Below are positions 52,643-61,094 of a stretch of 64,000 bases of DNA, in pieces; position 1 is the stretch's first letter, and each line of letters opens with the position of its first letter. This DNA comes from Duganella radicis (GTDB lineage: Bacteria; Pseudomonadota; Gammaproteobacteria; Burkholderiales; Burkholderiaceae_D), in contig NZ_WNKY01000009.1 in NCBI RefSeq assembly GCF_009720825.1, positions 105,640 to 169,639 of the forward strand, in the 5' to 3' direction. Under the pieces are notes generated by a model. It did not search any database, had not been told where the DNA came from, and was given only the letters and a program-made list of their open reading frames with translations. Position numbers and translations under genes: made by a program.

Positions 52643-54172
52643 TTATTTGAAGCCTGGTACCGGTGCGTTGCCGGTGGCTTGCAGCTGGCCGGACAGCCAG
52701 CCGTTGATGGCGTCCAGCGCCGGCTGGGCGAAGCCGTAGGTCATCAGCGCTGGGGCATTGATGTCCAGCGCCTGGTACGGATTCCACAACGCCAGGTGCA
52801 GGTCGGGACGCCAGGTGGCGCGCGCGTGGGCGCCGTAGCGCAGGCGGGAGGTGGAGGCCAGCATGGTGAAGCGGCCGTCCTGCGGCAGGGCGTTCCAGTC
52901 GAAGGTGTCGGCGTCGGCGAAGGTGACCAGTTCGACGTCGTACAGTTTGCGCAGCGAGCCGGCCACCACGGCCGCCGGCACGCCGGCTTCGGAGACGCCG
53001 TCGCTCACCACGTCGGCGCGCGCCACCAGGCGCACTTTGGCGCCTGGCGCGGGGCGCTGCGGTGCGTTCGACGCGTTCGACGCTGCGCCCGCCGCCGCTG
53101 CGGGGCTGTACGCGGTCAGGCTGCGGCGCCAGCCTTCGGCCATGATTTCGCGGTCGGCCGCGTCTTCCTTGTAGGAGCGCGGCTTGCACGGATAGGCTTT
53201 GGCCAACGACGACAGGCGCGCCAGGCGCATGTCGATGGCGGCTTGCGACAGCTCGCCCGAGGCGATGGCGGCGGCGATGGCGTCCAGCGTTTCGTTCTGC
53301 GTTTCGGTGGTGCCCAGCGCCATCACCATGTCGGCGCCGGCGGTCAGCGCGCGCACGGCGGCGTTGCCCACGCCATAGCGGCCGGCGATGGCGTGCATGT
53401 CCATGCCGTCGGTGATGATGATGCCCTGGTACTGCCATTCCTCGCGCAGCAGGTCGTTGAGGATGCGGCGCGACATGGTGGCCGGATGTTCCGGGTCCAA
53501 GGTCGGGTAGACGATGTGCGCGGTCATCATGGCTGGCGCCGCGCCAGAGGCGATGCGGAACGGCGCCAGCTCCAGCCGGTTGAGTTCCGCCACCGGCTTG
53601 TTCACGGTTGGCAGGTCGCGGTGCGAGTCGACGTTGGTGTCGCCGTGGCCGGGGAAGTGCTTGACGCAGCAGGCAACGCCTTCGGCATGGCTGCCGGCCA
53701 TCCACGACATGGCCAGTTCGGCGGCGCGTTGCGGCTCGGCGCCGAAGGAGCGTTCGGCGATGACCGGGTTGTGCGGGTTGTTGTTCAGGTCCAGCACCGG
53801 CGCGAAGTTCCAGTTGAAGCCCAGCGCCTTGACCGCGCGCGCCACGGCGGCGCCGGTGCGGTAGGCGAGGTCGGTGTCGTCGGCCGCGCCCAGGCCCATG
53901 GCGGCCGGCGGCGCCGGCACCCAGGTCGAGCGCACCACGGCGCCGCCTTCCTGGTCGATGGCGATCAGCGATTCAGGGCCCATCACGGCGCGCAGGTCGG
54001 CGGTCAGTCTGGCCAGTTGTTCGGAGTCGCTCATGTTTCCGCGGAACAGGCAGACGGCGCGGATGCTGTTCGCTTGCAGGAAGTCGGCGGTGGCGGCATC
54101 GAGCACGGTGCCGGGGAAGCGGATCATAATCAGTTGACCGGCGATTTTGCGTAATTCGTTTTGAGTTGTCAT
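52643..54172 (-). CDS. GH3 beta-N-acetylglucosaminidase (NagZ-like) with C-terminal extension
   Basis: 509 residues, no signal peptide. The NagZ-type catalytic loop KHFPGHGDTNVDSHRDLP (near residues 165-182), with its Asp-His acid/base pair, and the nucleophile Asp in IIITDGMDMHAI near 246 are intact. Classical NagZ is about 340 residues; this one has an extra ~150-residue C-terminal domain after an Ala/Asn/Pro linker. It probably removes GlcNAc from imported chitobiose or muropeptides in the cytosol. ATGA overlap with the permease gene before it; an apparent continuous frame reaching further upstream is not real. Confidence 0.9.
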   Translation of the reverse strand: MTTQNELRKIAGQLIMIRFPGTVLDAATADFLQANSIRAVCLFRGNMSDSEQLARLTADLRAVMGPESLIAIDQEGGAVVRSTWVPAPPAAMGLGAADDTDLAYRTGAAVARAVKALGFNWNFAPVLDLNNNPHNPVIAERSFGAEPQRAAELAMSWMAGSHAEGVACCVKHFPGHGDTNVDSHRDLPTVNKPVAELNRLELAPFRIASGAAPAMMTAHIVYPTLDPEHPATMSRRILNDLLREEWQYQGIIITDGMDMHAIAGRYGVGNAAVRALTAGADMVMALGTTETQNETLDAIAAAIASGELSQAAIDMRLARLSSLAKAYPCKPRSYKEDAADREIMAEGWRRSLTAYSPAAAAGAASNASNAPQRPAPGAKVRLVARADVVSDGVSEAGVPAAVVAGSLRKLYDVELVTFADADTFDWNALPQDGRFTMLASTSRLRYGAHARATWRPDLHLALWNPYQALDINAPALMTYGFAQPALDAINGWLSGQLQATGNAPVPGFK

Positions 54173-54972
54173 TTCACTGCTCCGTCCATGCCGCGCATGA
54201 AGAATCGTTGAGTAAATAAGAAGGCTGCCAGCGTCGGCAGAATGGTCAGCACGGTCCCGGCGGCGATCACGCGTGTGCTGCTGCCGAAGGTGCCGCGCAA
54301 ATACAGCACGCCCACCGACAGTGGGAATTCGTCCGGCTTGCTCATGACGATGGAGGGCCAGATGTATTCGTTCCATGCTTCCACCGCCGTCAGGATGCCG
54401 ACCGTGGCCAGCCACGGCGCGATCAGCGGCAGCATGATGCGGCTGAAGATGATCCACTCGGATGCGCCGTCCACGCGGGCGGCGTCGATCAGGTCTTGCG
54501 GGATTTCTTCGAACGCTTGTTTGAGCAGCAGGATGGCGACGGCGTTGACCACGTTGGGCAGGATCACGCCGGCGTAGGTGTCGACCAGGCTCAACTTCGT
54601 CACGGTGATGAAGTTGACCAGGAAGTTGACTTCGGACGGCAGCACCAGCGTGGCGAGGATCAAGCCGAATATCAGCTTGCGGCCCTTGAACTGCATGCGC
54701 GCCAGCGGATATGCGGCGGCGGAACACAGCAGCAGTTTCCAGAACACGGTGCAAGCGGCGATGAACACAGAGTTGCGGAAGAAGGCCCACATCGGCAGGG
54801 TGTTGAACACTTCGGCGAAGTTGGCCAGCGACGGCGCCTTTGGCCAGAATGTGGGGGGATAGGCGAAGATATTCCCTTCGGTGGACAGCGCGGTCACCAG
54901 CGTCCACCAGAACGGGAACACGCAGACCACGGCGATGGCGCACAGCAGCAGGTAGTGGGCGATGGTCTTCAT
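54169..54972 (-). CDS. Carbohydrate ABC transporter permease (MalG/UgpE type)
   Basis: 267 residues with six spans. The EAA loop is EEIPQDLIDAARVDGASEWIIFSRIMLPLIAP near 150-181, which contacts the ATPase. It forms the second permease of a CUT1 system. The start at 54972 overlaps the upstream permease by four bases, and the stop overlaps the GH3 start by four bases, so the genes are coupled. Confidence 0.95.
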   Translation of the reverse strand: MKTIAHYLLLCAIAVVCVFPFWWTLVTALSTEGNIFAYPPTFWPKAPSLANFAEVFNTLPMWAFFRNSVFIAACTVFWKLLLCSAAAYPLARMQFKGRKLIFGLILATLVLPSEVNFLVNFITVTKLSLVDTYAGVILPNVVNAVAILLLKQAFEEIPQDLIDAARVDGASEWIIFSRIMLPLIAPWLATVGILTAVEAWNEYIWPSIVMSKPDEFPLSVGVLYLRGTFGSSTRVIAAGTVLTILPTLAAFLFTQRFFMRGMDGAVK

Positions 54973-55907
54973 CGGTGTTTGGGCTTGATCCAGCGCAGGC
55001 ATAGCAGGGCGATGCCGATGCAGAAGATGGAGACGACAAAACTCGCGGCCAGTGCGCGCGGCAGCTTGAGGTGTTTCAGGCCCTGGTCGTAGGCGTAGTA
55101 CAAACCGGTGAAGGTGGAGTTCATCGGGCCGCCTTGCGTGAGGACGTCGACTTCCTGATAGGCTTTCAGCGCGGCCAGCACGGACAGGATGGAGCAGACC
55201 ATGATGGTCGGGCGCAGCATCGGTACGGTGATTTTCCAGAATCGCTGCCAGCGGTTGGCGCCATCGAGGATGGCGGCTTCCTGCATGTCGGCGGGGACGG
55301 CTTGCAGGGCGGCGAGGTACATCACCATGTACCAGCCAAGTCCGCGCCACAGCGTGACGAACATGATCGCGAACAGGGCGATGGTGTCGTTGGACAGCCA
55401 GCCTATCGGTGCGTTGATCAGCTGGAGGGTTTGCAGCACGTAGTTCAGCGTGCCCTGTTCGTGGAACATGAAGCCCCACATGATGCCGACCACCGATACG
55501 GTGGTTACGACAGGCACGTAGAAGGCGGCGCGGAAGTAGCGGATGCCGGGCAGTTTGTTGTTGACCAAAACGGCGAGGCCCAGCGCGCCGATTTGCACGA
55601 AGGGGACCATCAGCAGGAACAGCAGGGAGTTTTTCAGGCCGGTGACGAACATCTCGTTGTCGAAGATGGTGCGGAAGTTGTCCAAGCCGACCCAGTGCGT
55701 TTCGCGTATCAGGCTGTAGTCGGTGAAGGCCAGCAGGGAGCCGAAGGCCACGGGCCAGAAGGAGAACACGGCCAGCAGCGCCAGCGCGGGGGCGAGGAAC
55801 AGCCACGCCGTCAGTCCCGCGCGCGGGCTGGCCGATGGCGCGCGGCCAGCCTGCACGGCGGCGGGCGTGGCGGCGCGAGCGGTGGTGGCGGTGCGGTCGT
55901 CGCGCAT
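54969..55907 (-). CDS. Carbohydrate ABC transporter permease (MalF/UgpA type)
   Basis: 312 residues. It has a polar, Ala-rich N-terminal tail (about 30 residues) and six spans. The EAA loop is QAVPADMQEAAILDGANRWQRFWKITVPMLRPT near 203-235. It is the partner of the downstream MalG-type permease. It overlaps the binding-protein stop by one base. Confidence 0.95.
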   Translation of the reverse strand: MRDDRTATTARAATPAAVQAGRAPSASPRAGLTAWLFLAPALALLAVFSFWPVAFGSLLAFTDYSLIRETHWVGLDNFRTIFDNEMFVTGLKNSLLFLLMVPFVQIGALGLAVLVNNKLPGIRYFRAAFYVPVVTTVSVVGIMWGFMFHEQGTLNYVLQTLQLINAPIGWLSNDTIALFAIMFVTLWRGLGWYMVMYLAALQAVPADMQEAAILDGANRWQRFWKITVPMLRPTIMVCSILSVLAALKAYQEVDVLTQGGPMNSTFTGLYYAYDQGLKHLKLPRALAASFVVSIFCIGIALLCLRWIKPKHR

Positions 55908-57160
55908 CAGTGGCTCCTCTGCGCGGCGAGTTTTTTGTTCCAGATGGCGACTGCCTGATCCAACGCCTGCTGGATGTCCTGCTTGCCGGTGACGCCGGCT
56001 TCCACGGCCTTCACGAGGTAGCGGCGCAATTCGTCGTAGTCGGGGATGCCTGCCACGTACAGCGTGTGCGAATGCGGCATCGATACCGCGCCCGCGGCGA
56101 CGGCCTTCTCGGCGGCGCGGGCTTTTGGCGGCACGGTGGTGAAGAAGGGATCGTTTGCCGCCTGCGCCATCGCCGGGTACACGCTGGCCTGTCTGGCGAA
56201 AGCCAGCTGATTGGCGTCGTTGGTGAGGTAGCGCGCGAACTTGCCGACTGCCGGCAGCAATTTGGCGTCCACATTTTTCGGCACGCCGAAGTGAATCAGC
56301 CAGCCGCCATCGGCAATCCCGGTCGGTCCCAGCGGCGCCGGCGCGACGTCGGTGATGGCGTAGATGTCCTTGGCGTCGCTCTCGATGCGCTTGACCGCTG
56401 TCGGCGGCGCCAGCAGCATGCCGAGGCGGCCGCCCTTGTAGGCGTCGATCGCGGCGGGGAAGTTATCTTCGGCGAACAGCGCGTCTTTCAACAGGCCGCC
56501 GGCCTTGTAGGTCTCGGCCAGCTTGCGGATCAATGCCACGTGGCCGGGCGAATTGAAGACCGCTTTGCCGTTGGCGATGACGGCCAGGCCTTGCTGCATC
56601 ATCAGGCCATCGATCTTGGACAGCGCTGGGCACAGGCCTGCCTTGCCGGTGCGCGCGGCGATCTGGCGCGCGAACAGCAGTTGTTCATCCAGATCGCGCG
56701 GCGCGTGCGGGATGGCGGCGGCCTTGAAAATCTGCGTGTTGTAGGCGATCACCGCGACGTTGCTGTACATCGGGAAGCCGTAGGTCTTGCCGTTGAAGGT
56801 GAGGTCTTCCAGCGTGCTGGCGAGGTAGCGCGGACGGGCGTCGGCCAGCATGGCGTCGACCGGCATCAGCAGGCCGTCGCGGGCGAATTCGTCGGCCCAT
56901 GGCACGTTGAGGTTGACCAGCGCCGGCGGCTTGCCGGCCACGATGCGCGTGACAAGCTTGGTCTGGATGATATCCCACGGGAAGTCCACCCATTCCACCT
57001 TCACGCCAGGATTCGCGGCTTCGTAGTTTTTCACCAGCGTTTCGTAGTAGGGCGTGAACTTGGGCTTCATGCTGAAGGTCCAGAACTCGATCTTGTCGGC
57101 GGCGGCGGCGCTGGCTGCAAGCAGCAGCGCCGTCATCCCCGCGCAGGCGGCGGTGCGCAT
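55907..57160 (-). CDS. Extracellular solute-binding protein (CUT1 sugar importer)
   Basis: 417 residues. The signal peptide is MRTAACAGMTALLLAASAAA, cleaved before ADKIEFW. The fold is that of family 1 sugar-binding proteins (EFWTFSMKPKFTPYYETLVKNYEAANPG near 25-52). It probably delivers GlcNAc or chitobiose to the two permeases that follow. It is separated from the deaminase stop by one base. Confidence 0.93.
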   Translation of the reverse strand: MRTAACAGMTALLLAASAAAADKIEFWTFSMKPKFTPYYETLVKNYEAANPGVKVEWVDFPWDIIQTKLVTRIVAGKPPALVNLNVPWADEFARDGLLMPVDAMLADARPRYLASTLEDLTFNGKTYGFPMYSNVAVIAYNTQIFKAAAIPHAPRDLDEQLLFARQIAARTGKAGLCPALSKIDGLMMQQGLAVIANGKAVFNSPGHVALIRKLAETYKAGGLLKDALFAEDNFPAAIDAYKGGRLGMLLAPPTAVKRIESDAKDIYAITDVAPAPLGPTGIADGGWLIHFGVPKNVDAKLLPAVGKFARYLTNDANQLAFARQASVYPAMAQAANDPFFTTVPPKARAAEKAVAAGAVSMPHSHTLYVAGIPDYDELRRYLVKAVEAGVTGKQDIQQALDQAVAIWNKKLAAQRSH

Positions 57161-57161
57161 C

Positions 57162-58184
57162 TTAGTTGGTCTTGGTGACTTTGCTCAGGTGGCGTGGCTG
57201 GTCCGGGTCCATGCCGCGCGCGGCCGCTAGTTCGGCTGCCATCTTGTAGAACGTCTGGATCGCGACGATAGGGTCGAGATCCGGCGTTGCCGCCACCGGC
57301 AAGGTCAGGTCGCGCTCCGCCACGTCGGCCGGCGCCGCCAGCAGCACGCGCGCGCCACGGCCGCGCATCTCGGCGGCCAGTGCCAGCAGGCTTGCTTGCG
57401 TCGGGCCGCGGGTGGCGAAGATCACCAGCGGGTAGCCCTCTTCGATCAGCGCCATCGGACCGTGCTTGATCTCCGCGCCGCTGAACGCTTCCGCTTGCAG
57501 CGCCGAGGTTTCCTTGAATTTCAGCGACGCTTCCAGCGCCACCGGGAAGCTGATGCCGCGTCCCACCACCATGATGTTACGCGCTGGCGTCAGCACGTCA
57601 ATCGCTTTCGACCAGTCTTCGGTGGTTGCCGCGCGCAGCGATTCCGGCAGGGCCTCCAGGCCGGCCAGCAGTTCCGGATCGTTCTGCCATGCGGCCACCA
57701 GGCGTGCACTGGCCACCAGGCTGGTGATGAAGCTCTTGGTGGCGGCCACGCTTTGTTCCTTGCCCGCGCGCAGCGGCATGGCGAATTCCGCCGCCTGCGC
57801 CAGCGGCGAGTCGATATCGTTGACCAGCGCGATGGTGGTGGCGCCGCCGTCACGGAAGTAGCGGATCGGTTCCACCACGTCCGGGCTCTGGCCCGATTGC
57901 GAGATCGAGATGGCCAGCGTGTCGCGCGTGATCAGCGGCGATTTGTTCAGTGTCACCAGCGACATCGGCAGCGAGGCCACCACGCGCCCCAGGCGCGCCA
58001 TGATCAGGTAGGCCGCATACGCGCAGGCGTGATCCGAGCTGCCGCGCGCGATGGTCAGGGCGGTCGAGAAGGAGGTGCTCCTCAATTTGCGGCCCAGTTC
58101 CGCGTAACGGTCGCCGTCGTTGGCCAGTTGCAGGGCGACGCAATCGGCGGCGGACAGGGCTTCTTTCAACATCATTGAGGTCAC
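57162..58184 (-). CDS. SIS-domain glucosamine-6-phosphate deaminase (NagB-II type)
   Basis: 340 residues with two SIS domains: ARGSSDHACAYAAYLIMARLG near 46-66 and SISQSGQSPDVVEPIRYF near 93-110, and EIKHGPMALIEEGYP near 238 with the conserved Glu/His. It resembles the AgaS/NagB-II group that deaminates GlcN-6-P to fructose-6-P plus ammonia. The GTG at 58184 is used with GAAGGAG 8 bases before it; it overlaps the nagA stop by four bases. The position after nagA supports the function. Confidence 0.92.
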   Translation of the reverse strand: MTSMMLKEALSAADCVALQLANDGDRYAELGRKLRSTSFSTALTIARGSSDHACAYAAYLIMARLGRVVASLPMSLVTLNKSPLITRDTLAISISQSGQSPDVVEPIRYFRDGGATTIALVNDIDSPLAQAAEFAMPLRAGKEQSVAATKSFITSLVASARLVAAWQNDPELLAGLEALPESLRAATTEDWSKAIDVLTPARNIMVVGRGISFPVALEASLKFKETSALQAEAFSGAEIKHGPMALIEEGYPLVIFATRGPTQASLLALAAEMRGRGARVLLAAPADVAERDLTLPVAATPDLDPIVAIQTFYKMAAELAAARGMDPDQPRHLSKVTKTN

Positions 58185-59278
58185 AACAATTCTCCTTCGA
58201 TATAGACGGCTTTGAGGTTCAGGTCACGGTCGAGCACCACGAAGTCGGCAAACGCGCCGGGAGCCAGGCGGCCCCGCTCTGAGAGGCCGAGATAGTCGGC
58301 CGCATACGTTGAGACCCGTGCCGAGGCATCCGCCAGATCGAGGCCGAGTCCGACCAGGTTACGCAAAGCCTGGTCCATGGTGAGGGTGCTGCCGGCCAGC
58401 GTGCCGTCGGGCAGGCGCACGCCGCCCATGCATTTCATGACGGTGTGGCGGCCCAGCATATACTCGCCGTCCGGCATGCCGGTGGCGGAAGTCGAATCGG
58501 TGACGCAGTACAGATGTGGAATGCAGCGCAGCGCGGTCTTGATGGCGCCGGGATGCACGTGCAGCAGATCGGGAATGAATTCGGCATAGCGCGCATGGGC
58601 CAGCGCGGCGCCGACCATGCCGGGCTCGCGGTGATGCAGGCCGGTCATGGCGTTGAACAAATGGGTAAAGCCGTGCGCGCCGTGCTCCAGCGCGGCCACG
58701 CCGTCTTCGTAGGTGCCGAGCGTGTGGCCGATCTGCACGCGCATGCCGGCGTCCGACAATTCCTTCACCAGTTCCAGATGGCCTTCGATTTCCGGCGCCA
58801 CGGTGATCAGCTTGAGCGGCGCCAGTTGTTCCAGTTTGCGCACGTCGGCCAGCTTGGCGGAGCGCGCGTAGGGCGGCTGCGCACCGAGCTTGCCGGAGTT
58901 GATGTAGGGACCTTCGAGGTGCGCGCCCAGCACCCGCGCTTCGCCTTTGCGGCGCTGGGCCGCCGCCGCGCCGATGCCTGTCAGCGCGAGGTCGATGTCT
59001 TCCGGCGGCGCGGTCATGGTGGTGGCCAGCATGCTGGTGGTGCCGTGTTTGGCGTGGACGGCGGCGATGGTGCGCACGGCGTCGCCGCCTTCCATCACGT
59101 CCTTGCCGCCGCCGCCGTGCACGTGCAGGTCGATAAAGCCAGGCAGGATATAGATTGCCTCATTCAGCGCCGGGTCGGCGCTGGCGCCAGTGATGGCGGC
59201 AATGCGTTCGTTGAAAGTGATCTCACCGTGGACCCAGCCAGCCGGTGTCAGGATATTGCCTTTGATTGCATCGCTCAT
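58181..59278 (-). CDS. nagA: N-acetylglucosamine-6-phosphate deacetylase
   Basis: 365 residues, an amidohydrolase-fold enzyme. The metal motif is FIDLHVHGGGGKDVMEG near 49-65 (His52, His54), a further conserved Glu is in GAHLEGPYIN near 118, and the catalytic Asp region is TDSTSATGMPDGEY near 264-277. It removes acetate from GlcNAc-6-P. The start overlaps the GntR stop by four bases. Confidence 0.97.
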   Translation of the reverse strand: MSDAIKGNILTPAGWVHGEITFNERIAAITGASADPALNEAIYILPGFIDLHVHGGGGKDVMEGGDAVRTIAAVHAKHGTTSMLATTMTAPPEDIDLALTGIGAAAAQRRKGEARVLGAHLEGPYINSGKLGAQPPYARSAKLADVRKLEQLAPLKLITVAPEIEGHLELVKELSDAGMRVQIGHTLGTYEDGVAALEHGAHGFTHLFNAMTGLHHREPGMVGAALAHARYAEFIPDLLHVHPGAIKTALRCIPHLYCVTDSTSATGMPDGEYMLGRHTVMKCMGGVRLPDGTLAGSTLTMDQALRNLVGLGLDLADASARVSTYAADYLGLSERGRLAPGAFADFVVLDRDLNLKAVYIEGELL

Positions 59279-60009
59279 CTGCGCGACTCCGCTACGAATT
59301 CATAATAATCACTACGGCAGAACGAGTGGGTCAGTTCCACCGCCGCGCCGTTGTCGAGATAACTTACGCGGGTGATGTGCAGCATGGCCGCCCCCGCGGG
59401 AATATTGGCCAGGCGCGCTTGCTCCTCGCTGGCGTTGACGGCGCGGATATGCTGCAACGCGCGCATCGGGATGGTGCCGTTGGTCTCCAGGTAGCCGTAC
59501 AGCGACTCGTTGACGCTGTGCGGGTTCGGCATGTACTGCGCCGGGATGGTGCTGGTTTCTATCGCCATCACCACATCGTCGGCGGTGCGCAGGCGCTTGA
59601 GGCGCGCCACCGGCATATTGGGCGACAGGCCCAGCGACAGCAGCTCCACCGGCGAGGCGATGCCGATGTCGCGTTGCAGCCAGCGCGAGCCGGCCGTGAA
59701 GCCGCGCTCGCGCAGCTCTTCGGAAAAGCTGGTCAGGCGCGACAAGGGTTGTTCGAGTTTCGGCGTGATGTAGGTGCCGGAGCCGCGCTTGCGGGTCAGC
59801 ATGCCGCGCTCGCACAACATGTCGATGGCTTTGCGCGCTGTCACGCGCGAGATGTTGAGCATGTCCGACAGCACGCGTTCGGACGGCAGGGCATCGTTGG
59901 CGCGCCAGTCGCCGCCGGCGATGCTGTCCGACAGCTTGTTCGCCAGCTGCATGTACAGCGGGGTATCGCTATCAGGATCGGGCGTGAAGTTGCTCAACTG
60001 GCTTAGCAC
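59275..60009 (-). CDS. GntR/HutC-type regulator of the nag operon
   Basis: 244 residues. HTH: LYMQLANKLSDSIAGGDWRANDALPSERVLSDMLNISRVTARKAIDMLCERGML (about 18-71), then a UTRA domain. Members bind GlcNAc-6-P or GlcN-6-P and release operators. It starts at GTG 60009 after AAGGAG. As the second gene of the operon it should autoregulate. A paralogue sits beside the TonB receptor. Confidence 0.93.
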   Translation of the reverse strand: MLSQLSNFTPDPDSDTPLYMQLANKLSDSIAGGDWRANDALPSERVLSDMLNISRVTARKAIDMLCERGMLTRKRGSGTYITPKLEQPLSRLTSFSEELRERGFTAGSRWLQRDIGIASPVELLSLGLSPNMPVARLKRLRTADDVVMAIETSTIPAQYMPNPHSVNESLYGYLETNGTIPMRALQHIRAVNASEEQARLANIPAGAAMLHITRVSYLDNGAAVELTHSFCRSDYYEFVAESRR

Positions 60010-60013
60010 AGGC

Positions 60014-60883
60014 TTACTCCTTGAAGCGTGATCGAATCAGTTGCAGCCCGCCGGCCGCCGAATCGCCGTGCGCCGGCACCAGGCGTGGCAGCAGCGCGGC
60101 CGGCAGGTAAGGGCGCAGCGGCGTGGCCAGGCCGCCGCACAGGGCGATCGGCAGCGTGCCGCCGGCGTCCAGCGCATTGGCCATCAATTCCACTTCGCGG
60201 CCGGCATCCAGAAGAATGGCGCGCGCGCTGTCGTTGCTCTCGCCGTGTTGCAGGACGATGCGCGCCAGTTGGGCATATTTGGTTTGGGTGGCTTGCGCCA
60301 GCCAGTTCTGGATTTCGTTACGTTCACCGCCGCAGGCGTTGGCCACCTCGGTGGCGAAGGCGTTGGCTGGCTTGCGGCCGTCCAGCACTTGCTGCACGTG
60401 GTTGATGGCGCGCAGGCCCATCCACGCGCCGCTGGCTTCGTCGCCGGCCGGAAAGCCCCAGCCGCTGACTTCCACGTGGCGGCCGTCGGCCAGCTTGACT
60501 TCGCCCACGCTGCCGGTGCCCAGCGCGATGATGGCGCCTGGCCGGCCCTGGTGCGCGCCGAGCACGGTGGTGTGGCCGTCGCTTTCCAGTTCCACTTGCG
60601 CGTAGCCGGGATTGGCGGCGACGAACTCGGCCGCCCATTGCTTGTTGTGTACGCCCGCCAGGCCGAGGCCGATGGCGATGCGCGATCGGTGGGGGATGTC
60701 GAGGCCGGCGGCGCGGAAGGCTTGCGCGGCGGCGTCTTCGACGGCGGCCCAGGCCTTGGCGATGCCGTGCATCAGGCCGGATGGGCCGCCGGCGCCTTCG
60801 GCGATTTGCGTGCCGTCGGCGCGCGCCAGGCGCACCCGGGTGCCACTGCCGCCGCCGTCAACGCCGATGAAAAAGTCGATCAT
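60014..60883 (-). CDS. N-acetylglucosamine kinase (BadF/BadG-type)
   Basis: 289 residues of the eukaryote-like GlcNAc kinase branch of the ASKHA fold. The phosphate-1 loop is IGVDGGGSGTRVRLA (residues 6-20), the phosphate-2/adenosine elements are ALGTGSVGEV and CGGLATPLRP, and GDEASGAWMG near 147-156 is the family signature. It makes GlcNAc-6-P, the substrate of NagA, from non-phosphorylated sugar brought in by the ABC and MFS importers. It is the first gene of the operon, after a strong promoter. Confidence 0.93.
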   Translation of the reverse strand: MIDFFIGVDGGGSGTRVRLARADGTQIAEGAGGPSGLMHGIAKAWAAVEDAAAQAFRAAGLDIPHRSRIAIGLGLAGVHNKQWAAEFVAANPGYAQVELESDGHTTVLGAHQGRPGAIIALGTGSVGEVKLADGRHVEVSGWGFPAGDEASGAWMGLRAINHVQQVLDGRKPANAFATEVANACGGERNEIQNWLAQATQTKYAQLARIVLQHGESNDSARAILLDAGREVELMANALDAGGTLPIALCGGLATPLRPYLPAALLPRLVPAHGDSAAGGLQLIRSRFKE

Positions 60884-60927
60884 GTTTACCTGAGAAAGCT
60901 AATGCCGGGATGCCCGCGATGAAGGGC

Positions 60928-60957
60928 ACTATAGGGGTTGGCAAACCAGCTTGTCAA
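60928..60957 (-). promoter_or_regulatory. Promoter of the nag operon
   Basis: Read on the minus strand, a perfect TTGACA -35 (60952-60957) and TATAGT -10 (60928-60933) are separated by 18 bases. The expected transcript starts about 40 bases before the kinase ATG. Confidence 0.8.
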
Positions 60958-60959
60958 CA

Positions 60960-60976
60960 GGTATTTAACTGGTATT
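60960..60976 (-). promoter_or_regulatory. Putative GntR operator upstream of the nag promoter
   Basis: On the minus strand AATACCAGTTAAATACC carries two AATACC half-sites 11 bases apart and directly abuts the -35 box. The same half-site (read TGGTATT on the other strand) occurs several times before the TonB receptor. Confidence 0.6.
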
Positions 60977-61074
60977 AGAAAATATTAAAGTGGACTGGCG
61001 TTGTCGTCTTTGAATCGTTCCTTAAGTAATTGTTTTAAATGGATTAATTGAAATTTTGTTCGATTGTATTCAAT

Positions 61075-61092
61075 GTGGCATTTGCATGCCAC
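61075..61092. terminator. Stem-loop after the GIN-domain gene
   Basis: GTGGCATttgcATGCCAC has 7-base arms just after the stop of the minus-strand gene. There is no T-run, so it is a weak terminator candidate. Confidence 0.4.
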
Positions 61093-61094
61093 TT

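Noticed and set aside
54173..55039. An apparent N-terminal extension fusing the GH3 protein with an upstream frame.
   Set aside because: The GH3 protein starts normally at 54172 with GGAG and an ATGA overlap; the extra residues are an out-of-frame reading of the permease gene.
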